A stretch of 8,459 nucleotides of DNA from assembly GCA_051881635.1 (NCBI GenBank), contig JBJEQG010000155.1, positions 1 through 8,459 of the forward strand, read 5' to 3'. This stretch comes from JBJEQG01 sp051881635 (GTDB lineage: Bacteria; Bacillota; Clostridia; Oscillospirales; Acutalibacteraceae). Each line of letters starts with the position of its first letter. Position 1 is the first letter of the stretch. This document shows, piece after piece, positions 6,312-8,459 of this stretch. Made by a program: the position numbers and the translations under genes. The notes under the pieces are model-generated. The model was not told the DNA's origin. It worked only from the letters and a program-made list of their open reading frames with translations, and searched no databases.

Positions 6312-7232
6312 TCAGAAATGGGTTTCAATGACCTTGTCTGAACTTTGGGGCGAATAGTGGAAATCGTCCATGTGGTCGCCAAAATAATAATATTCGGGGA
6401 CTTGCGGACGATAGTCGTAATCAAAAGTGTCAATGATAATCAGCTTGATTTTCATGCGGTTTGGAATAATGTTTTTTATGTAGACACTCGCCTGTTGTCC
6501 GGGACGAATGTCCTCACGCATTTCCGCCAAACCTGCTAAATTTGGGGCTAACTCGACAAAAGCACCGTAATCCTCAACTGAACGAATAATCCCCGCAACG
6601 GTTTCCCCGACTTCAAACTTGGCGGCATTTTCTTCCCATGTTCCCAAAAGCTCTTTGTGAGAAAGACTAATCCGTCCGTTTTCTATGGTCTTGACAACCG
6701 CCTTGATTTCCATACCAACATAAAAACGCTCTCTCGGGTGAGCAATCCGTGATACGGATATGGAGTCAATCGGCAAAAGGGACACAATACCACAGCCAAT
6801 ATCGGCAAAAGCACCAAACGAGTCCAAATGCGTTATTTTTGCGTCAATAACATCGCCGGGTATAAGCGTGGAAACATACTCATTCATGCACCTTTCCTGT
6901 GCCAGCCGCCGTGACAGCACCGCAACGGGCTTGCCCTGTTCATTCTTGCGAATATCCGTAATCACAAAACATACGGGACGGTTCACTCTCGAAATTACCG
7001 CTATATCCCGCACTTTGCCCTCACGAATACCGACAGCCCCTTCTTCACGATAGATAATGCCTTTCATAACGCCCATATCGACAATCAAATTATGTGATGC
7101 GTCACAAACTACGGCTCTCGCTTCAAGAATACGGCCGTCATGATACGCCTCCGTAATTGTGGAAACCGATTGAAAAGCGGCAAGATTTTCCGCCCTGTTC
7201 ATCAGCTTGCCCTCCGGATAATATCCTATCAT
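6312..7232 (-). CDS. S1-domain RNA-binding protein (short ribosomal-S1-like)
   Basis: Cytoplasmic RNA-binding protein of 306 residues, likely to act in translation or mRNA handling. Three OB-fold repeats are apparent: a divergent first (about 32-110), a clear S1 domain (about 122-195; PGDVIDAKITHLDSFGAFADIG... then SLSHKELLG), and a second clear one (about 206-268; VGETVAGIIRSVEDYGAFVEL). SHKELLGTWEEN between them is typical of ribosomal-S1-type proteins. A 39-residue acidic and aromatic tail (268-306, many Y, D, H) follows. It is far shorter than proteobacterial S1 (six domains) and resembles stand-alone S1 proteins of Ruminococcaceae, often labelled 30S ribosomal protein S1. The ATG at 7232 has AAAGGA 11 bases upstream. 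An internal ATG at 7202 has a better-placed GGAGGG (7210-7215), but I prefer the longer form because its YYPEG start looks family-like from memory. The gene has a structured leader and its own terminator. Confidence 0.85.
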   Translation of the reverse strand: MIGYYPEGKLMNRAENLAAFQSVSTITEAYHDGRILEARAVVCDASHNLIVDMGVMKGIIYREEGAVGIREGKVRDIAVISRVNRPVCFVITDIRKNEQGKPVAVLSRRLAQERCMNEYVSTLIPGDVIDAKITHLDSFGAFADIGCGIVSLLPIDSISVSRIAHPRERFYVGMEIKAVVKTIENGRISLSHKELLGTWEENAAKFEVGETVAGIIRSVEDYGAFVELAPNLAGLAEMREDIRPGQQASVYIKNIIPNRMKIKLIIIDTFDYDYRPQVPEYYYFGDHMDDFHYSPQSSDKVIETHF

Positions 7233-7253
7233 TTTAATGTCATTCCTTTCTGT

Positions 7254-7336
7254 GGGGCTTCTCCCCTATTTCTTTCCAACACATCTATATGAAATCTGAT
7301 GTCTTGATATTCCAACGCCCTCGTTTTAGAGGACGC
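7254..7336 (-). promoter_or_regulatory. Structured 5' leader of the S1 gene
   Basis: In the minus-strand transcript, GCGTCCTC and GAGGGCGT (7329-7336 with 7315-7322) form an 8-bp stem with a TAAAAC loop. Two of its pairs are G-U only in this orientation. A second hairpin, CCCC/GGGG (7263-7266 with 7254-7257; 5-base loop), lies immediately before the AAAGGA ribosome binding site. This could be an autoregulatory leader, as for other ribosomal protein genes. I see no convincing promoter for the S1 gene; TAAAAT on the minus strand upstream of the stem is the best -10, without a good -35. Confidence 0.35.
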
Positions 7337-7410
7337 TTTTATTTTACATACCATAGCAGGAAAAAATTGCCATATTTTGGCAGAAACTTCAAAATAAGAA
7401 AAATATTTTC

Positions 7411-7439
7411 TTGCAATATTCACCATTTTAATATACAAT
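7411..7439 (+). promoter_or_regulatory. Promoter of the peptidyl-prolyl isomerase gene
   Basis: TTGCAA (7411-7416), 17-bp spacer, TACAAT (7434-7439), giving a leader of about 28 nt. The ribosome binding site AAAGGGGG lies about seven bases before the ATG at 7474. Confidence 0.6.
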
Positions 7440-7473
7440 AGTCTGTGTTACAGAAATTAAAGGGGGAATTTTT

Positions 7474-8226
7474 ATGTACGAGAACTTTGTTAATCCGCAG
7501 AACATTCGTCATGACGAAAAAAACCGTATCGGCTATCAGCTTGACGCTCCGCAAAGCGGTGATACAATCGCCGTTATGGAAACCACAATGGGAACAATCA
7601 AAATGCGGTTCTTTCCTGAGGCTGCACCCAAAGCGGTTCAGAACTTCATCACCCATGCACAAAACGGTTACTATGACAATGTCACTTTCCACCGTGTCAT
7701 TCCTGATTTTATGATTCAGGGCGGTGACCCGCTCGGCAACGGTACAGGTGGCGAAAGCATTTGGGGAAAGTCCTTTGAGGACGAATTTTCCGACAAGCTT
7801 TTCAATATTCGTGGTTCTGTATCAATGGCAAATGCAGGTCCAAACACAAACGGCAGTCAGTTCTTTATCAATCAGGCAAAGAATTTTTCGGGTTGGGAAT
7901 ACTTTGAAAAACTGTGGCCGCAATTCAAAAGCATGGCGGAACAATATGCCGCTATGGGGCAGTTAAAACCTTTTGTTGCCCGTTACGGCATGATTTGTCC
8001 GAATATGGACAGAGTCAATGACGAAATCAAACAGCTCTATATCGAAAACGGCGGTAATGTCAATCTTGACGGCGGTCTGAATGACTTTGGCAAGGGACAT
8101 TCCGTTTTCGCACAGGTTTTCGAGGGCATGGAAGTTGTTGACGCTATCGCCGCCGTTGAGCGAGATGACAGCGACAAACCGCTTACACCCGTAAAAATCA
8201 TTAAAATCACCGTAACAACATTATAA
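7474..8226 (+). CDS. Cyclophilin-type peptidyl-prolyl cis-trans isomerase with central insert
   Basis: Cytoplasmic protein-folding catalyst (no signal peptide) of 250 residues. Cyclophilin landmarks: F72-H-R74-V-I-P-D-F79 and M-I-Q82-G-G-D, equivalent to the catalytic Arg55, Phe60 and Gln63 of human cyclophilin A; then GNGTGGESIWG, MANAGPNTNGSQFFI (F131 equals Phe113) and GHSVFAQV (H209 equals His126). An insert of about 64 residues (about 140-203) separates NQAKNFS from FGKGHSVF; related Firmicute enzymes carry an insert ending in GGN...LDGG here, as this one does. The tryptophan that contacts cyclosporin (Trp121) has no counterpart, so low drug sensitivity is likely. An N-terminal extension of about 30 residues precedes the core. 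The start is supported by AAAGGGGG and a nearby promoter. Monocistronic, with a terminator behind it. Confidence 0.93.
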   Translation: MYENFVNPQNIRHDEKNRIGYQLDAPQSGDTIAVMETTMGTIKMRFFPEAAPKAVQNFITHAQNGYYDNVTFHRVIPDFMIQGGDPLGNGTGGESIWGKSFEDEFSDKLFNIRGSVSMANAGPNTNGSQFFINQAKNFSGWEYFEKLWPQFKSMAEQYAAMGQLKPFVARYGMICPNMDRVNDEIKQLYIENGGNVNLDGGLNDFGKGHSVFAQVFEGMEVVDAIAAVERDDSDKPLTPVKIIKITVTTL

Positions 8227-8240
8227 TCCAAAATTAAATC

Positions 8241-8274
8241 CGCCATAGATGTTTAGTCTATGGCGAATTTTTTT
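8241..8274 (+). terminator. Terminator of the isomerase gene, between convergent genes
   Basis: A perfect 9-bp stem, CGCCATAGA (8241-8249) with TCTATGGCG (8257-8265), 7-base loop, followed on the plus strand by AA and seven T (8268-8274). It also lies just after the nrdG stop codon on the minus strand, where the T tract is interrupted (ATTTAATTTT), so it may work both ways. Confidence 0.87.
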
Positions 8275-8275
8275 G

Positions 8276-8459
8276 TCATATATCCGTAAGAACGATTTGA
8301 TTTTGTACGGCGGATTGCTTTACATCAATAATCCGCTGATTTTTTGAACCACGAAACGACAGCATAAGACTTTTTTGTGCCAGAATAAACGGACCGTCAA
8401 TCAGATAATCCGTCTGTTCCAAAAGCGACAGCCATTCGGGGTGTTCTTCCCGTCCCTCA
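8276..8459 (-). CDS. nrdG: Anaerobic ribonucleotide reductase activating protein, C-terminal fragment
   Basis: Only the last 60 codons are in the window; the rest lies beyond base 8459. The stop is TGA (8276-8278 on the plus strand as TCA). The translated fragment contains DYLIDGPFI followed by FRGSKNQRIIDV, the conserved end of NrdG proteins of Firmicutes. NrdG is a radical-SAM enzyme that uses a 4Fe-4S cluster and S-adenosylmethionine to put the glycyl radical on NrdD, the oxygen-sensitive class III reductase that makes deoxynucleotides. The CxxxCxxC cluster motif would be in the missing N-terminal part. nrdD commonly lies upstream of nrdG and may be just outside the window. The tail after the IIDV motif (KQSAVQNQIVLTDI) matches the usual short extension, so the 3' end looks intact. 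Confidence 0.85.
   Translation of the reverse strand, partial: EGREEHPEWLSLLEQTDYLIDGPFILAQKSLMLSFRGSKNQRIIDVKQSAVQNQIVLTDI

Noticed and set aside
7365..7387. Short TGCCA/TGGCA hairpin followed by T residues on the minus strand upstream of the S1 gene
   Set aside because: Five base pairs is too weak for a terminator or attenuator, and no gene precedes it in that direction.
7229..7438. 69-codon minus-strand frame upstream of the S1 gene whose TGA overlaps the S1 ATG (ATGA)
   Set aside because: The overlap resembles translational coupling, but there is no ribosome binding site, no domain, and the frame covers the leader hairpins. Kept only as a note in case a leader peptide is found in relatives.
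1..8459. Search for CRISPR repeats, tRNA or rRNA genes, insertion sequences, toxin-antitoxin pairs and defence genes
   Set aside because: No spaced direct repeats, cloverleaf, transposase-like frame or terminal inverted repeats were recognised; the coding space is taken up by the eight genes listed.

Overview
The window reads as chromosomal DNA from a strictly anaerobic, low-to-moderate-GC Firmicute of class Clostridia, most likely a gut Oscillospirales/Ruminococcaceae-type organism. This is inferred from the protein families: a clostridial DacF-type D,D-carboxypeptidase, an iron-dependent fermentative alcohol dehydrogenase, a short three-domain S1 protein, a cytoplasmic cyclophilin with a Firmicute-style insert, and the tail of NrdG, the activase of the oxygen-sensitive class III ribonucleotide reductase. 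Strong GGAGG-type ribosome binding sites and sigma-A-like promoters agree. A run of exactly 100 N (5498-5597) shows that this is a draft or metagenome-derived scaffold.

Layout, left to right. 5-2319, minus strand: a two-gene operon of FtsX-type ABC permeases, upstream gene 1276-2319 and downstream gene 5-1261, with its own promoter and a tandem 12-bp repeat at 2422-2445; no ATPase gene is in view. 2549-3694, minus: secreted D,D-carboxypeptidase ending in a strong terminator. 3848-5065, minus: Fe-ADH with its own promoter, a 95-nt leader and a terminator. 5361-6209, plus: membrane-anchored SGNH/GDSL hydrolase interrupted by the assembly gap. 6312-7232, minus: S1-domain RNA-binding protein with a structured leader. 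7474-8226, plus: cyclophilin-type peptidyl-prolyl isomerase. 8276-8459, minus: 3' end of nrdG, running off the window.

Apart from the permease pair, each complete gene appears to be its own transcription unit with its own terminator. Nearly all of this is house-keeping: cell-wall maturation, fermentation, translation, protein folding and deoxynucleotide synthesis. The permease pair is the most accessory-looking part. Sampled 60-base lines are about 37% GC there against 50-53% in the carboxypeptidase and ADH genes. I found no tRNA, rRNA, CRISPR array, insertion sequence, phage gene or recognised defence system, and I do not see a clear undescribed system. The points most worth following are the orphan-looking permease pair with its repeat operator, the structured leader and trailer of the S1 gene, and the inverted repeats in the ADH and SGNH promoter regions.
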